Below are positions 19,841 through 30,017 of a stretch of 50,638 bases of DNA, one piece after another (the stretch's first letter is position 1; the number at the start of each line of letters is the position of its first letter). Both the position numbers and the translations under genes were made by a program. Source of the stretch: Brucella grignonensis (GTDB taxonomy: Bacteria > Pseudomonadota > Alphaproteobacteria > Rhizobiales > Rhizobiaceae); the NCBI RefSeq assembly GCF_002252505.1, contig NZ_NNRL01000160.1, forward strand, positions 1-50,638, read 5' to 3'. The notes beneath the pieces were generated by a model. That model worked only from the letters and a program-made list of their open reading frames with translations, was not told the origin of the DNA and ran no database searches.

Positions 19841-20257
19841 TCATAAAAGATCAATCAAAAACGGGATCAGCGGCTCGTCAGCTGGCGGCATCGGATAGTT
19901 GCGCATATCCTTTGGCCGAACCCATTTCAGCGCCTGCCCTTCCAGCCCTTGTGCGACACCTTCAAACCGGCGGCAGACATAGAGCGGCATCAGCAAATGA
20001 AAGTCGTCATAGGTGTGGCTGGCAAAGGTCAGTGGCGCAAGGCAAGCCACCTTCGTCGTAATGCCAACCTCTTCCTGCAACTCGCGGATCAGCGTTTCTT
20101 CGGGAGTTTCACCCTGTTCAACCTTGCCGCCGGGAAACTCCCAGAGACCGGCGAGAGACTTTCCTTCCGGCCTTTGCGCCAGAAGCACGCGTCCATCAGC
20201 ATCCACAAGCGCGCAGGCCGCGACCAGCACGATACGGCGGGATTTGGTCTCACTCAT
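19841..20257 (-). CDS. mutT: Nudix hydrolase MutT (8-oxo-dGTP diphosphatase)
   Basis: A 138-residue Nudix enzyme with the full Nudix box at residues 44-66 (GKVEQGET...RELQEEVGI). The surrounding LAQRPEGKSLAGLWEFPGG is typical of MutT, which removes 8-oxo-dGTP and so prevents A:T to C:G mutations. The C-terminus ends PPADEPLIPFLIDLL, also MutT-like. The start overlaps the stop of the acetyltransferase gene by four bases, so the two are translationally coupled, with argJ upstream in the same run. Confidence 0.9.
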   Translation of the reverse strand: MSETKSRRIVLVAACALVDADGRVLLAQRPEGKSLAGLWEFPGGKVEQGETPEETLIRELQEEVGITTKVACLAPLTFASHTYDDFHLLMPLYVCRRFEGVAQGLEGQALKWVRPKDMRNYPMPPADEPLIPFLIDLL

Positions 20258-21027
20258 TTTTCATTACTCTCCCGGTAAGCGTAACGATAGGCTTCCTGAA
20301 AACCGAAACGCTTATACAACGCCAGTCCCGCCACATTTTCCGCTTCGATTTGAAGCCATGCCTTTTTGGCACCAAGGCTCGCAGCCCATTTAAGCGTTGA
20401 TCCGATTATGGTGCGCCCATATCCATTACGACGGGCGTCCGGCAATGTGCCGACGTCGAAAAGTCCGGCCATCACACCATCCTGCACGCAAAGCACATTG
20501 GAAACAGCACGTCCGCCCGCTTCCAGAACAAACATGCCTTTGTTTGGACGAATGCCGTCAAGCAGTTCCGAGAACCCCGGACGAAGTTCTTTGGGGCGTC
20601 CGTGGATGGTTACGGATGCTTCGACAAAGCGGCCAATGTCTTTGAGCGGAATCTGATCACGCTCCTCCGACAGATCCAGTTCTTCCAGATTGGAAGTCAT
20701 GACAATGGTTTCGTCCTGACGCTTCCATCCCAGACCTTCAAGATAATCTTCAAGTTCGACGGGAGCGAGTGGCGAAAGCCTGAAACATGGAACACGTCCG
20801 TAAGCGCGAAAGCGCTGCGAAGCCAGTTCGACACGCGCGGGAATATCACGTGTATCGCCCGGATCAAGCGGGTTGACCGAGTTGAGGCGCTTTGACGGAT
20901 GCGCTGCCGTCATGCGTATCGCCCATGTCCCGTCATAATGAACAGACGTGGCGGGCCAGGCGCGAAAGCCTACCGCCTCAAGCTGGCGGACGATAGCAAG
21001 ATTTTGCGCTGAACCAGTCTTTGTCAC
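20254..21027 (-). CDS. GNAT-family N-acetyltransferase
   Basis: A protein of about 257 residues with a C-terminal GNAT fold: VGTLPDARRNGYGRTIIGSTLKWA is the acetyl-CoA-binding motif A, and GLALYKRFGFQEAYRYAYR is the usual end. The N-terminal half is a second, degenerate GNAT-like region. Substrate unknown; the link with argJ hints at an amino-acid metabolite but is only positional. The frame extends to an ATG at 21075 inside argJ, but a GTG at 21027 has GGAG six bases upstream and begins 16 bases after the argJ stop, so I chose it. Confidence 0.82.
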   Translation of the reverse strand: MTKTGSAQNLAIVRQLEAVGFRAWPATSVHYDGTWAIRMTAAHPSKRLNSVNPLDPGDTRDIPARVELASQRFRAYGRVPCFRLSPLAPVELEDYLEGLGWKRQDETIVMTSNLEELDLSEERDQIPLKDIGRFVEASVTIHGRPKELRPGFSELLDGIRPNKGMFVLEAGGRAVSNVLCVQDGVMAGLFDVGTLPDARRNGYGRTIIGSTLKWAASLGAKKAWLQIEAENVAGLALYKRFGFQEAYRYAYRESNEK

Positions 21028-21043
21028 TGTCAACTCCGTAAAC

Positions 21044-22285
21044 TCAGCTTCTGTAGTCGCCGTTAATGGCCACATATTCTTTCGTCAGATCGCAGGTCCA
21101 GACCGTGGCTTTGCCCTTACCGATCCCCAGATCAACGTGGATGAGAATATCCTCCCCCTGCATATAGGCGGAAGTTGCCTCTTCGGAATAGGCAGGATCA
21201 CGTTCGCCCTGATGCGCGACGCGAATATCGCCAAACCAGATTGCCAGCAGATCGCGATCAGCTGGTTCTCCCGCTTTGCCGACAGCCATGACGACACGGC
21301 CCCAATTGGCGTCTTCGCCGGCAACTGCCGTCTTGACCAGCGGTGAATTGGCGATGGAAAGCGCGATTTTTTTGGCGGAAGCTGCTGATTTTGCGCCTGT
21401 CACTTCCACTTCGACCATCTTGCGTGCGCCTTCGCCGTCACGCACGACCTGAAGCGCCAGCGATTTCAGAACGCGTGCCAGTGCCTTTTTAAATTCGCCA
21501 AGGCGTTTGTCGGAAGCGTCCGTAATTTCAGGCGCGCCCTGTTCGGAAGCGGAACCTGTTGCAAACAGCATCAGCGTGTCAGATGTGGAAGTGTCACTGT
21601 CAACTGTGACCGCGTTGAAGGTCGGGCCAACGCCCTTGGAAAGCAGGCTTTGCAGCACATCGGATTTGATCGGCGCATCGGTAACGACAAATGAAAGCAT
21701 GGTCGCCATATCAGGTGCGATCATGCCTGCACCCTTGGCGATACCATTGATCGTTACCGGAACCTGACCGAGCAGCACCGTTTCAGTGGCCACTTTCGGA
21801 TAGGTATCGGTGGTCATGATGGCTTTGGCAGCCTCCGTCCAGAAATCATCGCTGGCCGAGCCTGCCATATCGCTCAAAAGGCCCGAGAATTTCGACGCAT
21901 CAAGCGGCTCACCAATAACACCGGTAGAGGCAAGAAACACATCGGTCGTATTGCATCCAACAGCCTTTGCTGCCGCTACTGCCGTTGCCTCTGTGGCTGC
22001 ACGCCCCTTAAGACCGGTAAAAGCATTGGCATTGCCGGAATTAACCACCACTGCGCGCGCCTTGCCATGCGCAAGATTGCGACGACAGAAATCAACTGGT
22101 GCGGACGGGCAAAGCGAACGGGTGAAAACACCTGCCACTTCTGCAGGTTTGTCGAACACCATCAGCATGACATCCGTGCGGCCCTTATACTTGATACCGG
22201 CAGCAGCAGTTGCAATGCGCACACCGTGAATGACCGGCATGGACGGATAATGTTTTGGAGCAAGCGGTGATACGGACGCGGACAT
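21044..22285 (-). CDS. argJ: Bifunctional glutamate N-acetyltransferase / amino-acid N-acetyltransferase ArgJ
   Basis: A 413-residue arginine-biosynthesis enzyme that transfers the acetyl group from N-acetylornithine back to glutamate and, in bifunctional forms, also acetylates glutamate from acetyl-CoA. The autoproteolysis site is visible as [14 protein letters not shown], with the new N-terminal nucleophile at Thr195. The start [14 protein letters not shown] and end VAINGDYRS are family-like. It heads a run with the GNAT gene and mutT. Whether it is mono- or bifunctional cannot be told from sequence alone. Confidence 0.95.
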   Translation of the reverse strand: MSASVSPLAPKHYPSMPVIHGVRIATAAAGIKYKGRTDVMLMVFDKPAEVAGVFTRSLCPSAPVDFCRRNLAHGKARAVVVNSGNANAFTGLKGRAATEATAVAAAKAVGCNTTDVFLASTGVIGEPLDASKFSGLLSDMAGSASDDFWTEAAKAIMTTDTYPKVATETVLLGQVPVTINGIAKGAGMIAPDMATMLSFVVTDAPIKSDVLQSLLSKGVGPTFNAVTVDSDTSTSDTLMLFATGSASEQGAPEITDASDKRLGEFKKALARVLKSLALQVVRDGEGARKMVEVEVTGAKSAASAKKIALSIANSPLVKTAVAGEDANWGRVVMAVGKAGEPADRDLLAIWFGDIRVAHQGERDPAYSEEATSAYMQGEDILIHVDLGIGKGKATVWTCDLTKEYVAINGDYRS

Positions 22286-22360
22286 GAGTGCCTCTGAAGA
22301 GCTGCGATTTGATTCTGCCGCATTGGAAATGTTTGCGGCACAAAATCAAGAGATAACTAA

Positions 22361-22462
22361 AGCGAAATCCGAAAAGTGTGGAACAGTTTTCGGACAAGAT
22401 GCGCTCCAAAACAAATGCTTAGAGCATTTCCTCTAATCCGGAGAAAATTGAAGCCGCTCTTA
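22361..22462. repeat. Interspersed intergenic repeat, copy C
   Basis: It contains AAATCCGAAAAGTGTGGAAC and AGTTTTCGGACAAGATGCGC, then TTAGAGCATTTCC and a distal GCTCT that can pair with the AGAGC. It lies between argJ and the parvulin gene terminator. Confidence 0.65.
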
Positions 22463-22472
22463 AGTCGCAATG

Positions 22473-22502
22473 AAAAACGCCCCGGAAATCCGGGGCGTTT
22501 TT
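22473..22502 (-). terminator. Terminator of the parvulin gene
   Basis: A perfect 13-pair stem, AAAAACGCCCCGG (22473-22485) with 22490-22502, has an AAAT loop and a short T tract on the minus strand, 15 bases beyond the stop. Confidence 0.88.
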
Positions 22503-22516
22503 ATTTCATTCAAGGA

Positions 22517-23485
22517 TTACTGCTGCGGCTGGGCGGCTGGGGCATCGCCCTCATCGCCCTGTGTCTGTGCCGCTGCGGCTTCCTTCATGGCTTTGTCGAC
22601 AGCCGGATCCTTATAGTCGATCTTCATGCCGTCGCGCAGCTTCTTGACCATTTCGACATAACGCTCACGCATGATGATCGAACGAATCTGCTCGGAAACC
22701 TGATCGAACGCTGGCGGCTGCTTGGTGCGGCGATCTTCAAGCTGAATCACGTGGAAGCCAAACTGCGACTGCACAGGTTCCTTGGTATATTCACCCGGCT
22801 TCAGCGCAAAAGCGGCCTTTTCGAATTCTGGAACCATCTGGCCTTCAGAGAAGTAACCGAGATCGCCACCATTGGCAGCGGTCCCATCGGTCGAGCTTTC
22901 TTTGGCGAGATCTTCAAATTTCGCGCCACCTTCAAGCTTCTTGATGATTGCTTCAGCTTCTTCCTTGGTCTTCACGAGAATGTGACGTGCACGCACTTCG
23001 ACCTGTGGGGGAATAGCTGCAATTTCCTTGTCGTAACGCGCACGAACATCGGCATCGGAAATCTTGTCGACAACCGCGTCCTTGAAATATTCGTTATGGA
23101 GCGCGCGTTCACGCAGGAATTCCATACGGCTCTTGAATTCATCGCTCTGGTCGAGCTTCTCCTTCGCAGCTTCATCAGCCATCGCCTTGATGTCGATGAG
23201 GGCTGCGAGAGCGGCCAGACGGCGCTGTTCAGCCGGAAGGCGTGCAAACTGCGGATCCAGATCACCAGCGGCCTGGTCGACCTCACCTACGGTGATATCC
23301 TTACCGTTTACAGTCGCCAGAACCTTTGCTGGATCTTCGGAGGCGGCAGCAGATGCAGCAGCTTCAGCTGGCTTTGGTGCAGCATCCTGCGCAAAGACAA
23401 CGGTGCCCGAAAAACCTGCCAGTGCAACAGACGTGGCAAGAATGGCAAGAGCCTTGCGGTACGGGGCTTTGAGAATGGCTTTCAT
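22517..23485 (-). CDS. Exported parvulin-type peptidyl-prolyl isomerase
   Basis: A 322-residue precursor with a signal peptide (positively charged start, hydrophobic core to about residue 32, AQDA cleavage region). An N-terminal chaperone-like helical region (50-150) is followed by a PpiC/rotamase domain (about 155-250) with VRARHILVKTKEEAE and GDLGYFSEGQMVPEFEKAAF. The C-terminal tail is Ala/Gln-rich. Such proteins assist folding of outer-membrane and periplasmic proteins (SurA/PrsA-like role). AAGGAG lies upstream of the ATG. It is divergent from secA, so an export motor and a periplasmic folding factor share a 410-base control region. Confidence 0.9.
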   Translation of the reverse strand: MKAILKAPYRKALAILATSVALAGFSGTVVFAQDAAPKPAEAAASAAASEDPAKVLATVNGKDITVGEVDQAAGDLDPQFARLPAEQRRLAALAALIDIKAMADEAAKEKLDQSDEFKSRMEFLRERALHNEYFKDAVVDKISDADVRARYDKEIAAIPPQVEVRARHILVKTKEEAEAIIKKLEGGAKFEDLAKESSTDGTAANGGDLGYFSEGQMVPEFEKAAFALKPGEYTKEPVQSQFGFHVIQLEDRRTKQPPAFDQVSEQIRSIIMRERYVEMVKKLRDGMKIDYKDPAVDKAMKEAAAAQTQGDEGDAPAAQPQQ

Positions 23486-23738
23486 ATGAGATTCTCTCCT
23501 TCGAGACCGCCTACCGGCCCCATGAATGCGGCGGAATTTGGCCCGGGAGGACTGTTGTCCGCGATAAAAGACAGGATTTCCAGCCTGTCGAGCAACGTTG
23601 ACATCGCTTGAAGCCCCTCTTATCTGTCCTTCGACTTGTCGTCCAGTAAGCGACCGGGAGAATTACGCGAAAAATGCGCCGTATCCGGCAGCTTTTAAAG
23701 CGCAGTTTTCTTGCATTTGTTTCAATACGCGTGAATAA

Positions 23739-23852
23739 AGCATTCGACAAAGCATTATCGGCAAAAGTGCAAAGCAGTTTTGTGTTCGAAAATGCGATAA
23801 AACAAAGAGTTAGAGCCTTTCGAGAATTTCGGTGAAATCGAAAAGGGCTTGG
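23739..23852. repeat. Interspersed intergenic repeat, copy D, in the ppi-secA divergent region
   Basis: A degenerate copy: GGCAAAAGTGCAAAGCAG, TTTTGTGTTCGAAAATGCG, then TTAGAGCCTTTCG and a partner CGAAAAGGG. The remaining 23486-23738 holds a GACAGG-CCTGTC inverted repeat at 23569-23588 and no gene. Confidence 0.6.
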
Positions 23853-23895
23853 CGCCGGAAGCGCTTCCGGCTGAACGGACAGGAAAGGACCAGGA

Positions 23896-26616
23896 ATGGT
23901 CAGCTTTGGCGGCCTCGCCCGCAAGATATTCGGTTCATCCAACGACCGCCAAGTGAAATCACTGCGGGCCCGTGCGGAACAGATTACTGCGCTTGAGAAG
24001 AATTACGAAGGACTTACCAACGAACAGCTTCAGGCGAAGACTGCGGAATTCCGCGCAGCTCTCGCTGAAGGCAAGAAGCTTGACGCATTGCTGCCAGACG
24101 CTTTTGCGACGGCGCGTGAAGCCGCCAAGCGTGTGCTTGGTATGCGCCCCTTCGACGTACAGCTGATCGGCGGCATGGTGCTGCATGAGCGCGGTATTGC
24201 TGAAATGCGCACCGGTGAAGGCAAGACGCTTATGGCGACGCTGCCTGTCTACCTCAACGCGCTTGAAGGCAAGGGCGTACATGTGGTGACGGTCAATGAT
24301 TACCTCGCCAGCCGCGATGCCGAAACCATGGGCAAGCTTTATAACTTCCTCGGTCTGACAGTGGGCGTCATCAAGCACGGTCTCGACGATAACGAGCGTC
24401 AGGCAGCCTATGCCTGTGACATTACCTATGCCACCAACAATGAACTCGGCTTCGATTATCTGCGTGATAATATGAAGTATGAACGCGCTCAGATGGTTCA
24501 GCGCGGCCACAACTACGCCATCGTCGACGAAGTCGATTCGATCCTCATCGACGAAGCGCGCACGCCACTGATCATTTCCGGCCCGCTTGAAGACCGTTCC
24601 GACTTCTACAACCTCATCGACACGTTCATTCCCGCCCTTGAGCCGGAAGATTTCGAGATCGACGAAAAGCAGAAGACGGCGATCTTCACCGAAGTCGGCA
24701 CCGAGAAGGTTGAGCAGCTTCTCGACGCTGCAGGACACCTCAAGGGTGAAAGCCTGTACGACATCGAGAATGTCGCAATCGTCCATCACCTGAACAACGC
24801 GCTACGGGCACATAAACTGTTCCAGCGCGATAAGGATTACATCGTCCGTAACGACGAAATCGTCATCATCGACGAATTTACCGGCCGCATGATGCCGGGC
24901 CGCCGTTATTCGGAAGGTCTGCATCAGGCACTGGAAGCCAAGGAAAAGGTTACGATCCAGCCGGAAAACCAGACGCTGGCGTCGATCACGTTCCAGAACT
25001 ATTTCCGCATGTACACCAAGCTCTCCGGCATGACCGGTACGGCTGCGACGGAAGCGGAAGAGTTCGGCAATATTTACGGCCTGGAAGTTCTGGAAATTCC
25101 AACCAATCTTCCCGTCAAGCGTATCGACGAAGACGATGAGGTCTATCGCACGGTTGAAGAAAAATACCGTGCAATCGTCAAGGATATTCAAGCGTCACAC
25201 GCTAAGGGCCAGCCGGTCCTCGTCGGTACGACCTCGATCGAAAAGTCGGAACTTCTGGCTGAGCGTCTGCGCAAGGAAGGCGTGAAGGACTTCCAGGTTC
25301 TGAACGCCCGTTACCACGAGCAGGAAGCTTTCATCATCGCACAGGCTGGCGTCCCCGGTGCTGTGACCATCGCCACCAACATGGCCGGTCGCGGTACGGA
25401 TATCCAGCTCGGCGGCAATCTGGAAATGCGTGTCCGTCAGGAACTCGCCGATGTGCCGGAAGGTCCCGAGCGCGACGCAAAAACCGCCGAAATCAAGGCT
25501 GATATCGCAAAGCTGAAAGAAAAGGCTCTCGCTGCCGGTGGTCTTTATGTTCTCGCCACCGAGCGCCACGAAAGCCGCCGTATCGACAACCAGCTGCGTG
25601 GCCGTTCCGGTCGTCAGGGCGATCCGGGCCGTTCGAAATTCTTCCTGTCGCTGCAGGACGACCTGATGCGCATCTTCGGCTCCGACCGCATGGACGGGAT
25701 GTTGCAGAAACTCGGCCTGAAAGAAGACGAAGCCATCGTTCACCCATGGATCAACAAGGCGCTTGAAAAGGCGCAGACCAAGGTTGAAGCCCGTAACTTC
25801 GAAATCCGTAAGAACCTGCTCAAGTACGACGACGTGATGAACGATCAGCGTAAGGTGATCTTCGAACAGCGACTTGAGATAATGGACGAAGAAGACCTGA
25901 CCGAGACAGTGAACGAGATGCGTCACGAAGTCATCGAGGACATGGTCAGGTTGCGTATCCCCAAGGATGCTTATGCTGAAAAGTGGGATATTGCTGGCCT
26001 CAAGGACGACGTCCTGACCAAGCTCAACCTTGTGCTTCCGGTCGAAGACTGGGCCAAGGAAGAAGGCATCGCCGAAGAGGAGTTTGAAGCCCGTATCAAG
26101 GAAGCAGCCCACAAGGCCGCAGCCGAGAAGGCAGAACGCTTTGGTGCGCAGATCATGACTTACATCGAGAAGTCGGTGATCATGCAGTCGCTCGACAATC
26201 TGTGGCGCGAACACCTTGTCAATCTCGACCATCTGCGCTCGGTCGTCGGCTTCCGTGGCTATGCACAGCGCGATCCGCTCAACGAGTACAAGACCGAAGG
26301 CTTTGAACTGTTTCAGGCCCTGCTCGCAAACCTGCGTGAAGTGGTTATCACCCAGTTGATGCGTGTCGAAATTGTCCGGGAAGCGCCGCCAGAGCCAGAG
26401 CTTCCACCAATGACCGGTCGCCATATCGATGGCACCACCGGTGAGAATGACTTCGACGAGAATGCATGGGCAGAGCATCAGCAGGATGAACGTGTCATCC
26501 CGGCCGGTGAGCGTGACCCTGCGGATCCGACGACATGGGGCAAGATCAGCCGTAATGAAGCCTGCCCTTGCGGATCAGGCAAGAAATACAAGCATTGCCA
26601 CGGAGCGTTTGATTAA
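23896..26616 (+). CDS. secA: Protein translocase ATPase SecA
   Basis: A 906-residue motor that drives unfolded preproteins through SecYEG. The first nucleotide-binding domain has Walker [11 protein letters not shown] and the [18 protein letters not shown] box. A preprotein cross-linking domain follows, then the second ATPase domain with GTTSIEKSE and [13 protein letters not shown], then the helical wing and scaffold. The C-terminal zinc/SecB-binding motif [14 protein letters not shown] is intact. Normal length for the class. The start [14 protein letters not shown] is typical, with AGGA close upstream. Confidence 0.98.
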   Translation: MVSFGGLARKIFGSSNDRQVKSLRARAEQITALEKNYEGLTNEQLQAKTAEFRAALAEGKKLDALLPDAFATAREAAKRVLGMRPFDVQLIGGMVLHERGIAEMRTGEGKTLMATLPVYLNALEGKGVHVVTVNDYLASRDAETMGKLYNFLGLTVGVIKHGLDDNERQAAYACDITYATNNELGFDYLRDNMKYERAQMVQRGHNYAIVDEVDSILIDEARTPLIISGPLEDRSDFYNLIDTFIPALEPEDFEIDEKQKTAIFTEVGTEKVEQLLDAAGHLKGESLYDIENVAIVHHLNNALRAHKLFQRDKDYIVRNDEIVIIDEFTGRMMPGRRYSEGLHQALEAKEKVTIQPENQTLASITFQNYFRMYTKLSGMTGTAATEAEEFGNIYGLEVLEIPTNLPVKRIDEDDEVYRTVEEKYRAIVKDIQASHAKGQPVLVGTTSIEKSELLAERLRKEGVKDFQVLNARYHEQEAFIIAQAGVPGAVTIATNMAGRGTDIQLGGNLEMRVRQELADVPEGPERDAKTAEIKADIAKLKEKALAAGGLYVLATERHESRRIDNQLRGRSGRQGDPGRSKFFLSLQDDLMRIFGSDRMDGMLQKLGLKEDEAIVHPWINKALEKAQTKVEARNFEIRKNLLKYDDVMNDQRKVIFEQRLEIMDEEDLTETVNEMRHEVIEDMVRLRIPKDAYAEKWDIAGLKDDVLTKLNLVLPVEDWAKEEGIAEEEFEARIKEAAHKAAAEKAERFGAQIMTYIEKSVIMQSLDNLWREHLVNLDHLRSVVGFRGYAQRDPLNEYKTEGFELFQALLANLREVVITQLMRVEIVREAPPEPELPPMTGRHIDGTTGENDFDENAWAEHQQDERVIPAGERDPADPTTWGKISRNEACPCGSGKKYKHCHGAFD

Positions 26617-26705
26617 GCGCATCCCGAAAAGTGCGAAGCGGTTTTCGGAGAAGATGCGCGAAAGCGAATAACTGGAGCAAATCCCGAAAAGTGTTATCCG
26701 ATACA
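26617..26705. repeat. Interspersed intergenic repeat, copy E
   Basis: It begins directly at the secA stop codon: GCGCATCCCGAAAAGTGCG, AAGCGGTTTTCGGAGAAGATG, then GGAGCAAATCCCGAAAAGTG. It places the repeat family inside the 3' untranslated region of secA, ahead of the terminator. Confidence 0.65.
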
Positions 26706-26708
26706 GAA

Positions 26709-26735
26709 CCCTGGCGCGAAATCGCCGGGGTTTTT
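26709..26735 (+). terminator. secA terminator
   Basis: CCCTGGCG (26709-26716) pairs with CGCCGGGG (26723-26730), one T-G pair included, followed by TTTTT. Confidence 0.85.
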
Positions 26736-26892
26736 CTTCACAAATATAGTGCTTCAGCTCCCTGAGCTTGAACGGACAAAGCGATACATCAAAGGCGTGC
26801 AAAGAAGACGGTTGATCGCTACATACTGCAATTTTAGTCATTGCGTAAAAACTGATATGTTCAGAAAGTAATTACCATCTCTTTCAATTTGG

Positions 26893-26918
26893 CTTCGCTT
26901 TGACAGCGAAGGTTTTTT
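26893..26918 (+). terminator. Orphan terminator in the secA-flippase gap
   Basis: CTTCGCT (26893-26899) pairs with AGCGAAG (26905-26911), followed by TTTTTT. The secA terminator lies more than 150 bases upstream and there is no gene between the two, so it would end an unannotated transcript starting within 26740-26890. The rest of 26919-27067 is AT-rich with no gene seen. Confidence 0.6.
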
Positions 26919-27067
26919 CTTTTTACCTTTGTAAAGAACTACCATCTAATAATCAGCCATCGCAAAACCGGCGCAGTGTCGGATGCTTATAAAAGATGAT
27001 CCTCAAGAAGATCAGCAGAAAGTGCGGAACCTTAAGCCAAGGGCCGTGACAACAGGGTTGGCAACGA

Positions 27068-28504
27068 GTGGATTTTTTGGCAACGAAAGCAGCGAGCCGG
27101 CTTTTGCCTGGCAGGATCGCAGCCAGACTTCGTCCAGTGACGGAGCGGATGGATGCTGTCTTGATGGGAGAAGACCCGCAGGCGAGTGCCCAGCGTTCAT
27201 CGCTGTTGGCCTTTTCTGTGCGTGCGGCGAGTGCTGCCATAGCTCTGCTTTCGCAAGTTATCCTCGCCCGATGGATGGGCGAGTTTCAATACGGCATTTT
27301 CGTGCTCGTCTGGCTTACGATGGTCATTATCGGTGATCTTGCCTGTTTCGGACTTCACACCACCATCATCCGTTATGTGCCGGAATATATTCAGCGTAAC
27401 CTGCTTAATCCGCTGCGTGGTATCCTTTATACCGGACGCCTTTTTGTACTGGGATCAGCCACAGCAATTGCTCTGCTTGGAGCCGTGCTGTTGGTACTTC
27501 TGAAAGACCACATCGCGAGCTATTACCTCATTCCGTTCATTCTCGGTTTCATCTGCCTGCCAATGATCGCGCTTGGCAATATGCTCGACGGCATTGCCAG
27601 ATCGCGTACGTGGATCATGATGGCTCTGACACCGAGCTATATCATCCGCCCGCTGCTTGTTCTCATTTTCATGGTGATGGCTCACATCGCAGGATTGCCT
27701 TCCACTGCCACGACTGCACTTGCTGTTTCCATTGCTGCCACCTGGGTAACCACGGTCGGGCAATTGCTGACCCTTGACCGGTCGCTGACTAGGGATATTC
27801 CGTCCGGGCCAAAGGAAATCCATCTGGCAACCTGGATGAAAGTTGCCTTGCCAATTTTCTTTGTCGAAGGGTTTTTCTTCCTTCTGATCAATGTCGATGT
27901 GCTGATGGTTGGCCACATCATGGATCCGCAGCATGTGGCAATCTATTTCGCGGCAACCAAGATCATGGCACTGGCCCATTTCGTCTATTTCGCCGTCAAG
28001 GCCAGCGTTGCACAACGTTATTCCGATCTGTTGCACAGCGGCGACCGCACCGAATTTGCCAGCTTTGCAGAAGCGTCGACCCGTTGGACCTTCTGGCCAA
28101 CATTGTTTCTCGGAATTGTCATTCTCGCCATAGGCTATCCTCTGCTGATGCTGTTTGGCAGCACCTTCACTGAAGGCTATCCGCTTCTGTTCATTCTGAT
28201 TATCGGTGTGATTGCGCGCGCAAGCGTAGGACCAGCCGAAAGCCTGCTCAACATGTCAGGCAAGCAGAATATCTGTGCCCTGCTTTATGCAATAACGCTT
28301 GCGGTTAACATCGTGCTCAATCTTCTTCTCATTCCACGCTTTGGTCTGATGGGAGCAGCCTTCTCGACAGCCATTTCGATGCTGCTTGAGGCAGTTTTAC
28401 TTTCAACCGCAGTGCACCGCACCATGCAGATCACAATGTTTATTCTTATTCCCCAAAAGCGCACCCGAGACGCCCGCAGCAATAGTTCTGAGGAGACCTT
28501 GTAA
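27068..28504 (+). CDS. Wzx/MATE-like polysaccharide flippase
   Basis: A protein of up to 478 residues with about twelve hydrophobic segments and the layout of the polysaccharide-biosynthesis branch of the MOP flippase superfamily. It shows RAASAAIALLSQVILARWMG at the first helix, GRLFVLGSATAIALLGAVLL, and an NIVLNLLLIPRFGLMGAA segment typical of the late helices. Such proteins move lipid-linked sugars across the inner membrane. The start is uncertain: the GTG at 27068 has a poor ribosome site; ATG codons at 27149 and 27164 are alternatives. The stop overlaps the next gene's ATG by one base (TAATG), so the pair is coupled. Confidence 0.82.
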   Translation: MDFLATKAASRLLPGRIAARLRPVTERMDAVLMGEDPQASAQRSSLLAFSVRAASAAIALLSQVILARWMGEFQYGIFVLVWLTMVIIGDLACFGLHTTIIRYVPEYIQRNLLNPLRGILYTGRLFVLGSATAIALLGAVLLVLLKDHIASYYLIPFILGFICLPMIALGNMLDGIARSRTWIMMALTPSYIIRPLLVLIFMVMAHIAGLPSTATTALAVSIAATWVTTVGQLLTLDRSLTRDIPSGPKEIHLATWMKVALPIFFVEGFFFLLINVDVLMVGHIMDPQHVAIYFAATKIMALAHFVYFAVKASVAQRYSDLLHSGDRTEFASFAEASTRWTFWPTLFLGIVILAIGYPLLMLFGSTFTEGYPLLFILIIGVIARASVGPAESLLNMSGKQNICALLYAITLAVNIVLNLLLIPRFGLMGAAFSTAISMLLEAVLLSTAVHRTMQITMFILIPQKRTRDARSNSSEETL

Positions 28505-29790
28505 TGGCCGCGAAACCTTTGCTTGAAGAATCCGCAGGCGGACACACCGCCCGCATCATTTCGCAATTATCCGAGAGCTTGCCAGCTATGGATGCCACAA
28601 AGCGGCTGGAGGAAAGCCTGCATGGCCGCGACATCCCTCGCAAGCTTGCCATCTACGGTGCATCGGCTGGCTTTGAACTGCGGGACGAGCTTGACCACCT
28701 GAGCAATCGCACGATTGAGCCGAACATCTTTTTCAACGCACGTTTTCTCGCCCCTGCCATGCCGCGCCTGGAAGACCGTGAAGTACGCTTCATGGTCATG
28801 CGTGATGAAAACGAAATTCGTAGCCGACTACGTTTCGTTATGCCCTATACGATTGAGCGTCCCGGGCTACCGCTTTCCGCACCGGTCATCCGTGCCTGGG
28901 CAACGCCTTTCGGACCACAGGGCACACCGCTTATCGACCATGATAACCCAGTCGGCGTTCTGGAAGACCTGTTCGATATTCTGGCACGCGATCATATCAA
29001 AATGCCGGAAGTCCTTGTGCTTCCCGAAATGCGTGCCGACGGTGCAGCCGCAAAACTGATCCGCTCGGTGGCGGTCGGTCGACAGTTGCCCATTGTTTCA
29101 ATCGAGCAGAAAGAGCGTCCATTCCTCGAAAGCAATCTGGACGGCGAAACCTATATCAAACAGGCTATTGGCGCGCATCATCGTCGCGATTATAGCCGCC
29201 TGTGGCGTCGCCTTGCCGAAAAAGGCGAACTTGCACATCGTATTGCCAGAACACCGGATGAAGTCCGCTATGCGTTCGAACATTTCCTGATCCTGGAGGC
29301 CAGTGGCTGGAAAGGTCGGCGCGGAACCGCCATGGCCGTTGACCGGTTTCGGTCAGCCTTTGCCCGTGAAGCCGTCAATAATCTTGCCGAACGTGACTGT
29401 GTTCGCATCCACACATTGGAACTCGCCGGACGCGTGGTTGCCATCCTGATTGTATTCACAGTCTCAGGCGAAGCATGGACCTGGAAGACAGCCTATGACG
29501 AAACACTTCACGCCTATTCACCAGGCATGTTGTTAATGATAGAGGTTGTTAAAAATCATCTTGAGGACACCAATATCACACGCACGGATTCTTGCGCCGT
29601 GCCGGATCATCCTGTCATGTCCCGCTTGTTTAAAGAGCGCGAAACCATCGAAACTCTGGTGATTGGTCTTCATCCGGGAGCTGACAAGAATGTTCGGCAG
29701 GCGGCCTCGCAGATCCACCTCTATCAGCGCACCCGTAATCTGACGCGCATCATTCGAAATCGCATCCGCAACTTTACCGAGCGTAAATAA
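28504..29790 (+). CDS. FemAB/BioF2-like GNAT acyltransferase
   Basis: A 428-residue protein whose C-terminal part (about 235-400) matches the Acetyltransf_6 (FemAB-like) fold. It shows FLILEASGWKGRRGTAM, LELAGRVVAILIVF, WKTAYDETLHAYSPGMLLM and a terminal RNRIRNFTERK. The family includes enzymes that add acyl or aminoacyl groups to cell-wall or exopolysaccharide precursors. No signal peptide, so cytoplasmic. Its coupling to a flippase gene suggests that it modifies the same surface glycan or glycolipid; this is inference. No glycosyltransferase or polymerase gene is nearby. Confidence 0.78.
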   Translation: MAAKPLLEESAGGHTARIISQLSESLPAMDATKRLEESLHGRDIPRKLAIYGASAGFELRDELDHLSNRTIEPNIFFNARFLAPAMPRLEDREVRFMVMRDENEIRSRLRFVMPYTIERPGLPLSAPVIRAWATPFGPQGTPLIDHDNPVGVLEDLFDILARDHIKMPEVLVLPEMRADGAAAKLIRSVAVGRQLPIVSIEQKERPFLESNLDGETYIKQAIGAHHRRDYSRLWRRLAEKGELAHRIARTPDEVRYAFEHFLILEASGWKGRRGTAMAVDRFRSAFAREAVNNLAERDCVRIHTLELAGRVVAILIVFTVSGEAWTWKTAYDETLHAYSPGMLLMIEVVKNHLEDTNITRTDSCAVPDHPVMSRLFKERETIETLVIGLHPGADKNVRQAASQIHLYQRTRNLTRIIRNRIRNFTERK

Positions 29791-30017
29791 CCGGAAATAA
29801 GAACAAAATAAGAAATACATGATTACTTGAGATAGCTCGAATCTGTGCTATCATTGCTTCTGGGAGAGCGCCTGAAACTAAAAATTGCAGGCGAAAATGA
29901 GGGGCTGATTTGCCTAGCATTGGGTTTTACTCAATTGCGTTCAAGTAAACGGCTAAATGCGACCTTTTTTCGCCGCTCACAAACCACAAAGCGCCTCCCT
30001 TGGGAAGGAGATGCGCT

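Noticed and set aside
25195..26478. 427-codon open frame on the minus strand
   Set aside because: Antisense to secA; no recognisable motif.
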